This document shows, one piece after another, positions 34,544 to 43,742 of a stretch of DNA of 64,000 nucleotides (positions are counted from its first letter, which is position 1; the number at the start of each line of letters is the position of its first letter). This stretch comes from a virus: positions 310,001-374,000 of IMG/VR virus record IMGVR_UViG_3300042261_002385, one strand, 5' to 3'. The notes beneath the pieces are model-generated. The model ran no database searches and had not been told where the DNA came from. It saw only the letters and a list, made by a program, of their open reading frames with translations. The translations under genes and the position numbers were made by a program.

Positions 34544-36577
34544 TTATTTGTAATTTTTGATAGCATTTTGCTTAGATAACTCAGCAGCAGCTTGTTTCTG
34601 AACCTCTTTTGTAGTTCCGTTAGCAGCTGCTTCACCAACTCCAGATATTTCTTTTTTACCATTTACTAGATATGTAGCTGTTGCTCTAACTCCACCACCT
34701 TGTAAGTCTAAATAAGTTATAGAACCAACCAGCTGAGCAGTTACATTATTAGTATTTGTTTCTTCAACTACAGGGTCCGCCGAATTTGGATTAGAATTCA
34801 CACTTTGGTCACTTAGTCCTTCTTTTGATACCGCGTCATTTGTAGCACCACTTGGATTTGTTGCTGGTGTGCCACCACCTGGAGGAGTTGTGACTCCATC
34901 TGATGTTGCACCAGACTGTGTAGCATAATGATAAGCGTTTTCTGATAGAACTTCTTGAGGATTTAACATAGGACTATCTTTGACTAAATTCACTGTTCTA
35001 ATATTTCCGGTATTGAACTTTGCCATAATTTCCTGTAGACCCCAAGGTCTCGCATTTTCTAAAGTAAAGTCAATTTTTATATTAGCTGGTAAATCATTGA
35101 AAGCCAAAGTCGAACCCATCGTCAACTGAACTGATGTCGTATACATGTCACCTGAACAAAAAATTGGTCGAAGTGGATTTCCAATAGTTACGTGCCAAGG
35201 AGTTGATGGCATACCTGTAAGTGCATATACAATACCTTTTACAGCCTCTTCATATTTATTAACTGTTTTTGATAGTGCGGTGCCAATCGTTTCAAAGAAT
35301 TTTGTAAATGCATTTTGTCCCTCTGTGGCATCCTTTAAAGCTTTATCTTTTTCTTTTGCCTCTTTTTCTAACTCTGCTTTATCTGGTTCTCCTGCTTCTT
35401 CTGGATCTTCCTCACCTCCTGCAGCGAGAGCTGCGTCTGCTTCAGCTTTTGCTTTTGTGGCTTCGTCTACAAATTCCTTGAAGAAATTTATAACAGTATC
35501 TTTTACTGTTTTTATAGCCTCTTCAAGTATACTAACTACTTTTGATATGATGAGTTTAGGATTCTTAACAGCAGCAATAATTGTGGCTCCAAATCCACCG
35601 GATAAACCATAATTGTCACTCGGTGAAGTTCCAAATCTTAAAGCATTTTGTAAAATGTCCATATAAACAATTGTAGGGTCAATACCTGAAATAAACTTTT
35701 GTTCATATTCTACAGTAACTTTTATTGAAACTTTACAATCTAAACCAGAACCAGGTTCACCTTGGGCCACTGTTTTTCTTCTCTTAGCTTCTTTAATCAA
35801 GTTAGGATTTCCAGCTGGTAATCTATCACCACCAGCTGTTTGCTCATACACTCCAATTTTAGCTAAGACAATTCTAGTCAGAGTTTCTGACCAACCAGGT
35901 AAAGGAATTGCGTTAAACAATTCTCCACCAGCACCTCCTAGAGGTGACATTTTAAGAATATCTTGTCCAATACCATTAATTACATCTGTAAAGTCAGCCG
36001 CTGCTGCTTCCCATTGTTCACCAAAAGTAATATCTAAGAAGTCTTCTCCTGGTGGTCTCCAAGTTATTAAAACAACTCTTGGAGATGATTTTATACCAAA
36101 AATATTATCTATCTGTGGTCCACTAAATCTTCTACATATAATTAGCCTGTTATTTGGATAAACCCCCAAGTTTTTAAGGTAAGCAAAATCAGACGGTCTT
36201 AAAGCAGCCGCGCTGTTTGCCGTTTTTTCAACAATGTTCAAAATTGATGTGTCGTAAACGTCATTATTGTGTAGTGTTTTTCTTGTGATACCATTGTAGT
36301 TGTTATCAGTTCCTAAACCAGCGTTTTCTTCTTTACCGGTGGTTGAAATATTACCCCAAGCTTTTACAGCAGCTCCTCCTGAAAAAACAGAAAAAGCACC
36401 ATCTTTTCTACTTAGACCAGCTTTCTTCAATTTAGCTTTATCCGCTTCACGTCCAGAGTTGTAAAGGTTAACATTCAAGTTTCTGCTTTTACCACCATTA
36501 AACGTCGACATACCATCTCTTGTAGGTCCACTAGTAACACCAATTAGACCTAACGGGGAACCACCTAATATAGGCAT
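34544..36577 (-). CDS. Baseplate/tail-tube associated structural protein, 677 aa
   Basis: The protein begins MPILGGSPLGLIGVTSGPT; a folded region (about 110-330) is followed by a helical segment with alternating Lys/Glu/Ala (about 370-430, a likely coiled coil), then a region with GMPSTPWHVTIGNPLRPIF, DLPANIKIDFTLENARPWG and EIMAKFNTGNIR. That last part is what I would expect of a tail-tube-cap or tube-baseplate connector (T4 gp48/gp54 role), inferred from style and context. The Ser/Thr/Asn-rich C-terminus looks flexible. First gene of the minus-strand tail operon. Confidence 0.65.
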   Translation of the reverse strand: MPILGGSPLGLIGVTSGPTRDGMSTFNGGKSRNLNVNLYNSGREADKAKLKKAGLSRKDGAFSVFSGGAAVKAWGNISTTGKEENAGLGTDNNYNGITRKTLHNNDVYDTSILNIVEKTANSAAALRPSDFAYLKNLGVYPNNRLIICRRFSGPQIDNIFGIKSSPRVVLITWRPPGEDFLDITFGEQWEAAAADFTDVINGIGQDILKMSPLGGAGGELFNAIPLPGWSETLTRIVLAKIGVYEQTAGGDRLPAGNPNLIKEAKRRKTVAQGEPGSGLDCKVSIKVTVEYEQKFISGIDPTIVYMDILQNALRFGTSPSDNYGLSGGFGATIIAAVKNPKLIISKVVSILEEAIKTVKDTVINFFKEFVDEATKAKAEADAALAAGGEEDPEEAGEPDKAELEKEAKEKDKALKDATEGQNAFTKFFETIGTALSKTVNKYEEAVKGIVYALTGMPSTPWHVTIGNPLRPIFCSGDMYTTSVQLTMGSTLAFNDLPANIKIDFTLENARPWGLQEIMAKFNTGNIRTVNLVKDSPMLNPQEVLSENAYHYATQSGATSDGVTTPPGGGTPATNPSGATNDAVSKEGLSDQSVNSNPNSADPVVEETNTNNVTAQLVGSITYLDLQGGGVRATATYLVNGKKEISGVGEAAANGTTKEVQKQAAAELSKQNAIKNYK

Positions 36578-36599
36578 ATTTCAAATAAATTATTTTAGA

Positions 36600-36611
36600 T
36601 TATATATTAAA
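36600..36611 (-). promoter_or_regulatory. Late-type promoter motif
   Basis: TTTAATATATAA on the minus strand, 22 bases from the ATG at 36577; it would drive the minus-strand tail operon. Confidence 0.5.
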
Positions 36612-37001
36612 TTAATAGTCTCTTATGATTTGAGAATTTGAAAATTTTGACAAATTTCCTAAGACGTCGTCCATAACGTCTGGACTTTTTCTAAACTCAT
36701 TGTAGAATATCAGAACGTTAAAATTATTTTCACCAAGTATTTTTTTGAGATTTAATAGTTTTTCAATCGAAAACTCCTGGTCAAAGTCAGGAATGTAATA
36801 AATATCTTTCTTTTTGTCTATTGCTTGTTGTATTTTGTTAAAGATAATTATTTTGAGATAAGTTTTATCATTTCTAAAATCGACCTCTTCTTCGTCTATA
36901 ATCTTTTTAATATCAATTATATACTTATTCTTTATTCGATTAACTTTGATGAATTTATCAAATTTCTTCCTCGTTTTACAATAGACACAAAAGAATTCCA
37001 T
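36612..37001 (-). CDS. Unknown protein with N-terminal Cys pair, 129 aa
   Basis: Starts MEFFCVYCKTRKKFDKF; the single CxxC could be half of a zinc site. The middle is Lys/Ile/Asp-rich (IIDIKKIIDEEEVDF, YYIPDFDQEFSIEKLL) and looks alpha/beta. Not recognised. It ends next to the promoter motif of the tail operon and has a TTTATATATATTT block upstream. Confidence 0.65.
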   Translation of the reverse strand: MEFFCVYCKTRKKFDKFIKVNRIKNKYIIDIKKIIDEEEVDFRNDKTYLKIIIFNKIQQAIDKKKDIYYIPDFDQEFSIEKLLNLKKILGENNFNVLIFYNEFRKSPDVMDDVLGNLSKFSNSQIIRDY

Positions 37002-37075
37002 TCATATTTTTTAATTTATGGAAATATATATAAACTAAAATATCTTTCCCTATCAAATAATAAATAGGTTTGACA

Positions 37076-37089
37076 TTTTAATATATACC
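37076..37089 (+). promoter_or_regulatory. Late-type promoter motif
   Basis: TTTTAATATATACC, two bases before the ATG at 37092. Confidence 0.5.
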
Positions 37090-37091
37090 TT

Positions 37092-38465
37092 ATGAAGAAA
37101 TACTCTGATAAATTTCTAAACCAGTCTCAAAAACTTAAGAACGCAGTAGTTGGTTTTGAGTTCGAGTTCTATATGAGAGACCTTTCTTATTATAAGACTT
37201 TAGAGTTACTGAATCAAGAACTTAAACCAATAAAAGTATGGGGATTTAGACAATACCACTCAGACTTTATGCCTGATGCCGAAAACTTCAAAATAGAACC
37301 TGACCTTTCTGGTGGATCAAACATGGTAGAATTAGTTACTGGTCCGATGGATTTTTATGATGCCAAATATTTTCTAATCAAAATCATCAATTTCATACAA
37401 ACTCATGGATATACTAATGAAAAGTCATCTATTCACTTCAATATATCTTTCAAAGATAAAGATTTAAATGACCTAAATCCACTAAAACTAATCTTAAACA
37501 TTGATGAAGATGAAATTTATAGAACTTATCCATCAAGAAAGGGTAATATTTATGCAAAAACTGTAAAAAAAATAATACCTTTCAAAGAATATGATTTCTT
37601 CAATATACCAATTATGGTTGTAAAAAACAATATGAGACTACCAGCTGATAAATATTACGGTATAAACTTTCTACATGTTAACGATAATAAGGAGTCTCAA
37701 AGACTTGAGTTTAGATATATTGGAGGTAAAGACTATGAAAAAAACTCAGGTCAACTAATTTACTTCTTAGAAAGATTTATTATCGATTCTTATGATTCAA
37801 TTGACGCAGATTTTGATCACGAAGATGCTAATAAATTAGAAGAGTATCTTACCAACAACATTAAAAACTACAAAAACCTTTCAAAATATGACAATTTTAT
37901 TGTCGATTTTCCTACTATTCAAATACAAATCGACCAAAACTCACAATATGATGTAGTATCAACATACTATAGTAAAATTTACACAAGAATATTCAATTTA
38001 ATTGACTCAACACAATATTTAAAAGAGTGTATTATAAACTATGTAACTTCGACTCAGACTTTAGAAGTTGTGGATGGTTATGTAAAAACAACAACAACGA
38101 TAAAAAACTTAGACTTTGTAAATTCTAAAATCGAAGGAATATTCGAAGATTGTTTGTTCTTAGGTTGTGAAATAATCAGATCACAGTGTATTAAATCTAA
38201 ACTATTACAGTCAGATGCCGATGACTCAAAAATTCTTAATTGTAGAGTAGACCAGTCAACTTTGAGTAATTGTTACTTTATGGATGGTTATCTAAACGGT
38301 GATATGTATGGTGGTGTATTCCGTTCAGGAAAACTTGGACCATACGCAACTATGGACTCAGAAGTTAAAATTGTCACTGATAACAATAACTTCTTTGATA
38401 CTAAATACGAAGATGAAACTAAAGGAGATAAGAAAGGAGTTATCACTGGTTTTGGTAAGAAATAA
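37092..38465 (+). CDS. Amidoligase-like (glutamine-synthetase-fold) protein with C-terminal pentapeptide-like repeats
   Basis: 457 aa. The N-terminal 250 residues show VGFEFEFYMRD, IEPDLSGGSNMVELVTGPMD, SSIHFNISF, YGINFLHV and RLEFRYIGG. These acidic strand motifs and the E..H..R layout match the amidoligase / COOH-NH2 ligase group. Those enzymes join amino acids or amines to carboxylates with ATP. From about 345 to 415 a pentapeptide-like beta-helix follows (NSKIEGIFEDCLFLGCEIIR and onward). The combination is unusual. It is paired with the DHH protein (14-base gap). A role in head-protein modification is a guess. Confidence 0.62.
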   Translation: MKKYSDKFLNQSQKLKNAVVGFEFEFYMRDLSYYKTLELLNQELKPIKVWGFRQYHSDFMPDAENFKIEPDLSGGSNMVELVTGPMDFYDAKYFLIKIINFIQTHGYTNEKSSIHFNISFKDKDLNDLNPLKLILNIDEDEIYRTYPSRKGNIYAKTVKKIIPFKEYDFFNIPIMVVKNNMRLPADKYYGINFLHVNDNKESQRLEFRYIGGKDYEKNSGQLIYFLERFIIDSYDSIDADFDHEDANKLEEYLTNNIKNYKNLSKYDNFIVDFPTIQIQIDQNSQYDVVSTYYSKIYTRIFNLIDSTQYLKECIINYVTSTQTLEVVDGYVKTTTTIKNLDFVNSKIEGIFEDCLFLGCEIIRSQCIKSKLLQSDADDSKILNCRVDQSTLSNCYFMDGYLNGDMYGGVFRSGKLGPYATMDSEVKIVTDNNNFFDTKYEDETKGDKKGVITGFGKK

Positions 38466-38479
38466 ATAATATATAAATT
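38465..38479 (+). promoter_or_regulatory. Late-type promoter motif
   Basis: AATAATATATAAATT abuts the ATG at 38480. Confidence 0.5.
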
Positions 38480-40705
38480 ATGAATATAATAGATTATAAA
38501 CTGTTTTCAGAACTCCAAAGAGATGAACCAATTAATGAAGAAGTTGGTTTAAGAAACCTTAAGAAGATTGCCAAAAGTTTAGATACAATCGACCAAGCAC
38601 TTGTCGGAACTAAAAGATTAGAGATAAATCCATCTTCAAAAGCGAGTATGAATGATATATCAAATGTTGTAAGTGGAAATAGAAAGTGCGAAATTTATTT
38701 TCACAAAGACTTAGACGGAGTTACATCAGCTCTTGCTATGAAGCAAGTTCTTATGAGTCAATATCAAATTGAATGTGTTGATTGTCATATAATTCAGTAT
38801 GGTGGCTTAGAATTTGCAGTTCAAAAACCTAAACCAGGAAACTTGGCAGTGTTAGTAGATTTTGCCCATTCAAAACCAATGTTTACAATTGCCACAGATC
38901 ATCACCAAGAACAAGTTGGCGCAGAAGACACATCATCAACATACTATAAACACTCAAGATCAAACGTTGAAACTATTTCTGGAGAAATTGCTAAACAAGA
39001 AATTTTTCCACAAAGAGACATTGAATTTATCCAAACAATAGATTCAGCTAACTTTTTTAAATACGGTGTTACACCAGATGAAGTTCAAAACTCAATTTTT
39101 AAATTAGATAAATCGATGCCTATCGATAAATTGAAGTTTATGATGGGATTCGTTACTAATAGATTATTATTAGCATATAAGAACAAACCAATTACTGTAA
39201 AGTCTAAAGATGGAAAAAGAAATCACATTAATAAAAATATTTTAGAATGTTTAGTTTTAGATAGTAATCCAAATCTTTACTCAATGTATAATAACCTACT
39301 TCATTATATGAATACGGCAGTGACCAGTGATAAATTAGGTAGATTAGCTACACCTGAAGAAGTCGCTCAAAACTTAGCCGATTATATTCAAACAATGAAG
39401 TCATATGATAAAAAAGAGTGGGATGATGACTATAAAATATTGAGACAATATGGTGGTGGATCGATGTTTAAACCAGGTTCATATGACAGATATGTTGTAT
39501 TCAAGAATAATCCAGAGACTGAATTTTTCGCCATCACCTGGCCTATGGGTCTAATACAAGTATCGTGTAATCCATTTGAACAGAAAAGACTACCTGATGT
39601 CAATTTAGGAGAAATAGCTAAAGAAGTTTTATCTAAATTTGAGCCAAAATTCAATAAATACTTTATCTCATTAAAGGCTATAAAAGAAGTATATGAAACT
39701 TCACAAGATTGGAAAAATCAACAAAAGATAAAAGGTGAAGAATTTTCAGGAATCGGATTCAAATTTTCAGATTTAGCGGCCTTTTACATTGATTGTATTT
39801 ATCAAAAAGATAATGTTAAGGTATCAAATATTTTGACAAAAGTGCTTGAAATAGATTTCAGAGCGAATTCTGACAATTATGAAGATATTGACGTAATTAT
39901 CGATTTTAATGGAACTAAATATCAATTTAAAACTACTGATATTGATTTAATTAAAGAATTTATTAGTATTTGTGGAGAATTCGGTTTAAATGCTGAAAAT
40001 AAACTTTTGGATTTTAAACAAAACAATCAATTTGAAGAAACTGAACCATTTATAAGTGACATTTCAAAAAAACAAATCGAAGGAGCAAAAAATAACATTA
40101 CAAACTTACTCAAATCAGATGGATTCTTAGGAAATGGAATTGTATCAAAAAGAGATAAAATTACAGTATTTGAAGGTCTACCTGATAGTAGATTAAAAGA
40201 AGCAATGGACGCAAACTATGAAGATTTAGATGAGGAACAACTTAAATATCTAAGCGGACTTAAAATTCCAGTTTGGGAACTTATTATAAGAAACTCAGGC
40301 GGTCACCCTTCTATAACAAATATATCTGGTCTTAACTTTTTAGCTTATAATAGAGCTGCTATGGAAGTTGGATACAAAACCACTAAATATACAGACATTA
40401 TGAAAATGATTGTTGATGAGTTTATTGTATCACTAAAACAAAAAATTGATTTAGCTAGAGAAGGAAAGTCAGTTACCTATGACACAAAAGGAGTTGAATT
40501 ATTAGGTCAAGATATTAATGAAAATTTTACTTACCAATTAGTTGATAAAGCTACTGGTCAAGCTAAACAAGTCACAAAAGACGAGTTTTTAAAAGCCGGT
40601 TCTGAAACAGGAATGAGAAGATCTAAAAAGAGTTCAATAGTTTATGATAATAAAAATAAAAAAGTTATTGCAAAATTTGAATCTTTTAATAATTCAAAAC
40701 TGTAA
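38480..40705 (+). CDS. DHH-family phosphoesterase-like protein with leader-like N-terminus, 741 aa
   Basis: Starts MNIIDYKLFSELQRDE, a looser match to the capsid leader. The DHH signature follows: YFHKDLDGVTSALA (about 74-86, metal-binding HxDxD), AVLVDFAHSK (motif II), and ATDHHQEQ (DHH motif, about 138-144). The DHH family includes RecJ and nanoRNases/pAp phosphatases. The large C-terminal half (about 350-741) is not recognised, but contains GGHPSITNISGLNFLAYNRA, a GG-H segment like the DHHA1 substrate-binding domain. It overlaps the convergent gene by 20 bases. Confidence 0.75.
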   Translation: MNIIDYKLFSELQRDEPINEEVGLRNLKKIAKSLDTIDQALVGTKRLEINPSSKASMNDISNVVSGNRKCEIYFHKDLDGVTSALAMKQVLMSQYQIECVDCHIIQYGGLEFAVQKPKPGNLAVLVDFAHSKPMFTIATDHHQEQVGAEDTSSTYYKHSRSNVETISGEIAKQEIFPQRDIEFIQTIDSANFFKYGVTPDEVQNSIFKLDKSMPIDKLKFMMGFVTNRLLLAYKNKPITVKSKDGKRNHINKNILECLVLDSNPNLYSMYNNLLHYMNTAVTSDKLGRLATPEEVAQNLADYIQTMKSYDKKEWDDDYKILRQYGGGSMFKPGSYDRYVVFKNNPETEFFAITWPMGLIQVSCNPFEQKRLPDVNLGEIAKEVLSKFEPKFNKYFISLKAIKEVYETSQDWKNQQKIKGEEFSGIGFKFSDLAAFYIDCIYQKDNVKVSNILTKVLEIDFRANSDNYEDIDVIIDFNGTKYQFKTTDIDLIKEFISICGEFGLNAENKLLDFKQNNQFEETEPFISDISKKQIEGAKNNITNLLKSDGFLGNGIVSKRDKITVFEGLPDSRLKEAMDANYEDLDEEQLKYLSGLKIPVWELIIRNSGGHPSITNISGLNFLAYNRAAMEVGYKTTKYTDIMKMIVDEFIVSLKQKIDLAREGKSVTYDTKGVELLGQDINENFTYQLVDKATGQAKQVTKDEFLKAGSETGMRRSKKSSIVYDNKNKKVIAKFESFNNSKL

Positions 40706-41078
40706 TTTCGATTTCTTGTTTTAATTCATCACCATTTAAAACAGCTTCTATTCTATTATCTCTTGTAATAGACTTGTCATACTTAAGAATTATGGTATCA
40801 GACGGTGCAAATAAATCAAGATAAACTTCAATGTCATTTATTGAGCCCATATGTCTTAAAAGATTTTCTTTCATTAAATTTTCAATTTTAGAAAACTTAA
40901 AAGAATCATTTGATTCTAACAAATTATAAATAGACATAGGAACAATCATAAAGTTCTGACCTGTCTTAATTCTTTGCAAATTAATTTCTTTCATCAACTT
41001 GTTTGATTTTATTTTCAACATCTCGTAAGTAGTCTCAACAAAACCTAATCTCTCATCTTTATGTAAATCAATTATCAT
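40686..41078 (-). CDS. Unknown protein, 130 aa
   Basis: Not recognised. It shows a helical N-terminus (MIIDLHKDERLGFVETTYEM), a middle MIVPMSIYNLLESND, and a beta-rich C-terminus. It starts 11 bases inside the upstream gene's end, so it is coupled. Its last codons overlap the DHH gene's end. Confidence 0.65.
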   Translation of the reverse strand: MIIDLHKDERLGFVETTYEMLKIKSNKLMKEINLQRIKTGQNFMIVPMSIYNLLESNDSFKFSKIENLMKENLLRHMGSINDIEVYLDLFAPSDTIILKYDKSITRDNRIEAVLNGDELKQEIEITVLNY

Positions 41079-41745
41079 TTAGTATAGAATTTATTTTGTC
41101 TTCTCTTAGCTTCTGGGTATTTACCACTCTCACTTTATAAACGTTATAGTCACAATCGTATACAGGAATTTTGATTTGATGTTCATTCATTGAAAAAGAT
41201 TTATTGATGCTATAATCAATATTCTGTAGTGACCAGACCATACTTTGAATTGGTTTATCAACAATATAAAAATGGCAATCATCTACGGTATCCTCAATAA
41301 CTGGACAGAAAAAACATGACACGTCAACTCCGAATGACATCATTTTGAATTGTCTTGTGAAGTATGTAGGTAAAAATGTGTGACCGTCTTCCGGTTCTTT
41401 GAAAATATTATTACCACCAAGATTTAAATTACTATTTGAATTATTTGAAAAGAAAAGTATTTTAGGATTAAATCCATTCACATATAATTTGTCTATAACT
41501 TGATAAGCATCTACAAAGTTATTTCTATGTATTATAATATCTTTTGATTTTTCAAACATTTTTTTTATTGACAAATTGTAAATCTCTATCATCAATTTAC
41601 TAAACAAATCAGCTGAAAAAGATGAGTGTTGTTTTTTTTCAGATAATCTTAAATTTGTTGAACTAATAATATCACCAGAGTAGATAAACTCTACCGACTG
41701 TAGATAATCTTCTAAAGATTTCTTATAATTTTCAAACTGATTCAT
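41068..41745 (-). CDS. Unknown protein, 225 aa
   Basis: Alpha/beta protein with Asn-rich SNNSNSNLNLGGNNIF and a Cys-containing SCFFCPVIEDTVDDC segment. No family is recognised. First gene of a two-gene unit with 40686-41078. It is divergent from the Nudix-like gene across a 46-base region with a TTTATATATA block. Confidence 0.65.
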   Translation of the reverse strand: MNQFENYKKSLEDYLQSVEFIYSGDIISSTNLRLSEKKQHSSFSADLFSKLMIEIYNLSIKKMFEKSKDIIIHRNNFVDAYQVIDKLYVNGFNPKILFFSNNSNSNLNLGGNNIFKEPEDGHTFLPTYFTRQFKMMSFGVDVSCFFCPVIEDTVDDCHFYIVDKPIQSMVWSLQNIDYSINKSFSMNEHQIKIPVYDCDYNVYKVRVVNTQKLREDKINSILNDN

Positions 41746-41776
41746 TTGTGTTTTTTATCTTTTTATTTTAGAGAAG

Positions 41777-41790
41777 TTTATATATAGAAC
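41777..41790 (+). promoter_or_regulatory. Late-type promoter motif
   Basis: TTTATATATAGAAC, one base before the ATG at 41792. Confidence 0.45.
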
Positions 41791-41791
41791 T

Positions 41792-42370
41792 ATGAAATGG
41801 ATTAAATTATATGAAGAATTTGACCAGGAGTTAACAGATTTAATAAATCTTTTAAAGAATCATGATATACCTTGTGATTTGTGGGGAACCGGAAAATCAA
41901 AAACCATAAACCACTTACTAGATGAGATAAAAAATAATGAATGTGAGCTTACAGAAATACATGGAACTCTCACAAGATTAATTGAATTTGTAGGTATAAA
42001 AATATTTTATACAGATAAAAAAGGAGAAAAGTGGTTTCTAAAGGAAGATAGACAAGAATTCAAAGACGGTAGAATTCGTAGAAGAAATATGCCTAACTCA
42101 GTATCTGAAAAAATGGTATCAGGAGAAGATCCACTTATCGCAGCGATTAGAGGTATTAGAGAAGAACTTGGTGTAAAAGTTTACGGACATCAACTAAGAA
42201 AAAGAAGAGATTTACACTACGATGGAGGTTCTTTATCTTATCCAGGTTTAGATACAAAATACAAAGGTCATAAGTTTATATGTGAAATTGACGACACTCA
42301 ATTTGAACCAAACGGATATGTTGAAGTTCAACCAGATAAAAAAACCTTTTTTATTTGGAATAAGATATAA
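41792..42370 (+). CDS. Capsid-leader protein with Nudix-like domain, 192 aa
   Basis: Starts MKWIKLYEEFDQELTDL, a clear leader. The second half has GEDPLIAAIRGIREELGVKV, a near-Nudix box (expected G-x5-E-x7-R-E-U-x-E-E-x-G-U; the first Gly and one Glu are replaced), followed by a typical Nudix C-terminal strand pattern. It could hydrolyse a nucleoside diphosphate derivative, or only keep the fold. The leader suggests it is packaged in the head. Confidence 0.72.
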   Translation: MKWIKLYEEFDQELTDLINLLKNHDIPCDLWGTGKSKTINHLLDEIKNNECELTEIHGTLTRLIEFVGIKIFYTDKKGEKWFLKEDRQEFKDGRIRRRNMPNSVSEKMVSGEDPLIAAIRGIREELGVKVYGHQLRKRRDLHYDGGSLSYPGLDTKYKGHKFICEIDDTQFEPNGYVEVQPDKKTFFIWNKI

Positions 42371-42423
42371 AAAATCAAAACAAAATTTAATCATATCACT
42401 ATAATAAAAAAATATTTATTATT

Positions 42424-42840
42424 ATGATTGAAAATGGCACAATAGTCAATGTGCATTACACTGGTAAACTGACCGACGGTAGTGTTTTTGACTCATCAGA
42501 AGGTAGAGGAACTCTACGTTTTGAAATCGGATCTGGTCAAATTATCCCAGGATTTGAAAACGCTCTTATGGGTAAAAAAGTAGGAGATAAAGTTACTGTA
42601 AATATTCAACCAGAACAAGCATACGGTCCTATTATTGAAGAACTTGTCGTTAATGTTCCTCTTGATAGACTACCTGAAAATCTTGAAATGGGTCAGGTCT
42701 TAGAAGCAACTTTAGAGAACGGACAATCTACCAATGTGACCGTAGTTAATATTTCTGAAGAACACGCAACTATCGACGGTAATCATCCACTAGCTGGTCA
42801 AGAGTTAGTGTTTGATATCGAAGTAGTTTCTTTAGGATAA
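42424..42840 (+). CDS. FKBP-type peptidyl-prolyl isomerase, SlyD-like
   Basis: 138 aa. The FKBP part shows NVHYTGKLTDGSVFDSSEG, GSGQIIPGFENALMGKKVGD and AYGP; the inserted flap (about residues 70-120: VVNVPLDRLPENLEMG, then VNISEEHATIDGNHPLAG) is the chaperone IF domain of SlyD. No His-rich C-terminal tail. It would help fold phage or host proteins; it sits alone between leader genes. Confidence 0.93.
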   Translation: MIENGTIVNVHYTGKLTDGSVFDSSEGRGTLRFEIGSGQIIPGFENALMGKKVGDKVTVNIQPEQAYGPIIEELVVNVPLDRLPENLEMGQVLEATLENGQSTNVTVVNISEEHATIDGNHPLAGQELVFDIEVVSLG

Positions 42841-42987
42841 TTATCTACCCTGTCCTCTGTAAGCTTTTTTATAATTTTTAGAAAACTTACTTTTGGAGTT
42901 TTTCTTTTTAGAGTGAACACCTGGTCTTTTTTTATGAGGCCTTGCAATGTGAACTCTGACGCTTGAAGTAGTGGATTTTTTAGCCAT
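42841..42987 (-). CDS. Small very basic protein, 48 aa
   Basis: Found by reading the minus strand; too short for the usual size cutoff. Starts MAKKSTTSSVRVHIARPHKK, continues RPGVHSKKKNSKSKFSKNYK and ends KAYRGQGR. It has 15 or more Lys/Arg and no acidic residues, so nucleic-acid binding is likely. The closing GVHSKKKxSKxxxSKNYKKAYRGQGR pattern looks like one I have seen in uncharacterised phage proteins. It shares a TTTATATATAAAA region with the divergent gene at 43035. Confidence 0.72.
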   Translation of the reverse strand: MAKKSTTSSVRVHIARPHKKRPGVHSKKKNSKSKFSKNYKKAYRGQGR

Positions 42988-43005
42988 ATTTTATTTTAAT
43001 TTTTG

Positions 43006-43018
43006 TTTATATATAAAA
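43006..43018. promoter_or_regulatory. Late-type motif between divergent genes
   Basis: TTTATATATAAAA is nearly palindromic and lies 17-20 bases from both the minus-strand start at 42987 and the plus-strand start at 43035. Confidence 0.4.
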
Positions 43019-43034
43019 TAAAAATTGAAAAAAT

Positions 43035-43742
43035 ATGATTAAGAATTCACTACTTTTTTTTGTGCTTATAAGTAATGTAGTGTTTTCTCAACAAATAAAA
43101 ACCGATAATAGTCTGACTGGATTAATCTCAAATTCTACTTCATCACAATTAGGTTTAACATTTGTAGGTGAAAACTCATTTATAAGAAAAAATTGGGATA
43201 TAGCTTCAGTTACTAATTATACTTTGACTTTCTCACCTAACATTTCTGAAAATGAATTATTACAAAGGTTTAGTTACGATTTAAAAAAGGAAAATTGGGC
43301 AAATTTTACAAACTACCAATTTAATTACTCATATGTGAGAAAAATACAAGATAACTTAATTGGAATAGGAACAGGTTATAAAAAAGAGTTTAAATACATA
43401 AAGACCTCACTATCTTATGCTTTGATATTTCACCAGTCTAATTATTTCAATGGTGAATCAGATTATCTGTTTAGACACTCAATTAGATTAAAGTTTAGAT
43501 TAGAAAAAAAGAATTGGGAAATGATTTCGGAATATTATTTTCAACCAGATGTAGTAAACATAAGTGATAATATTATCTACGGAACAACTAAAATAAGTTT
43601 TTTCCCACAAAATAAATTAAATTTTACAGTTGGTGATATTTTTAACTGGAGAAGTCAAAGTAATGTTAAGATAATTCATAATTTGACGATAGGAGTTGGT
43701 TATAAGTTTCAAACTAATTTAAACAAAAAAAGAGAGAAATAA
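43035..43742 (+). CDS. Exported outer-membrane beta-barrel-like protein, 235 aa
   Basis: A signal peptide (MIKNSLLFFVLISNVVFSQ) is followed by about ten alternating amphipathic strands rich in Tyr, Phe, Asn and Ser (FSYDLKKENWANFTNYQFNY, then KYIKTSLSYALIF, IRLKFRLEKKNWEMISEYYF), ending in GVGYKFQTNL. This is the look of a DUF481-type small outer membrane barrel. Such genes are common in Bacteroidetes, rare in phages. It could change the host surface, for instance to exclude other phages; that is inference. It ends at a terminator. Confidence 0.72.
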   Translation: MIKNSLLFFVLISNVVFSQQIKTDNSLTGLISNSTSSQLGLTFVGENSFIRKNWDIASVTNYTLTFSPNISENELLQRFSYDLKKENWANFTNYQFNYSYVRKIQDNLIGIGTGYKKEFKYIKTSLSYALIFHQSNYFNGESDYLFRHSIRLKFRLEKKNWEMISEYYFQPDVVNISDNIIYGTTKISFFPQNKLNFTVGDIFNWRSQSNVKIIHNLTIGVGYKFQTNLNKKREK

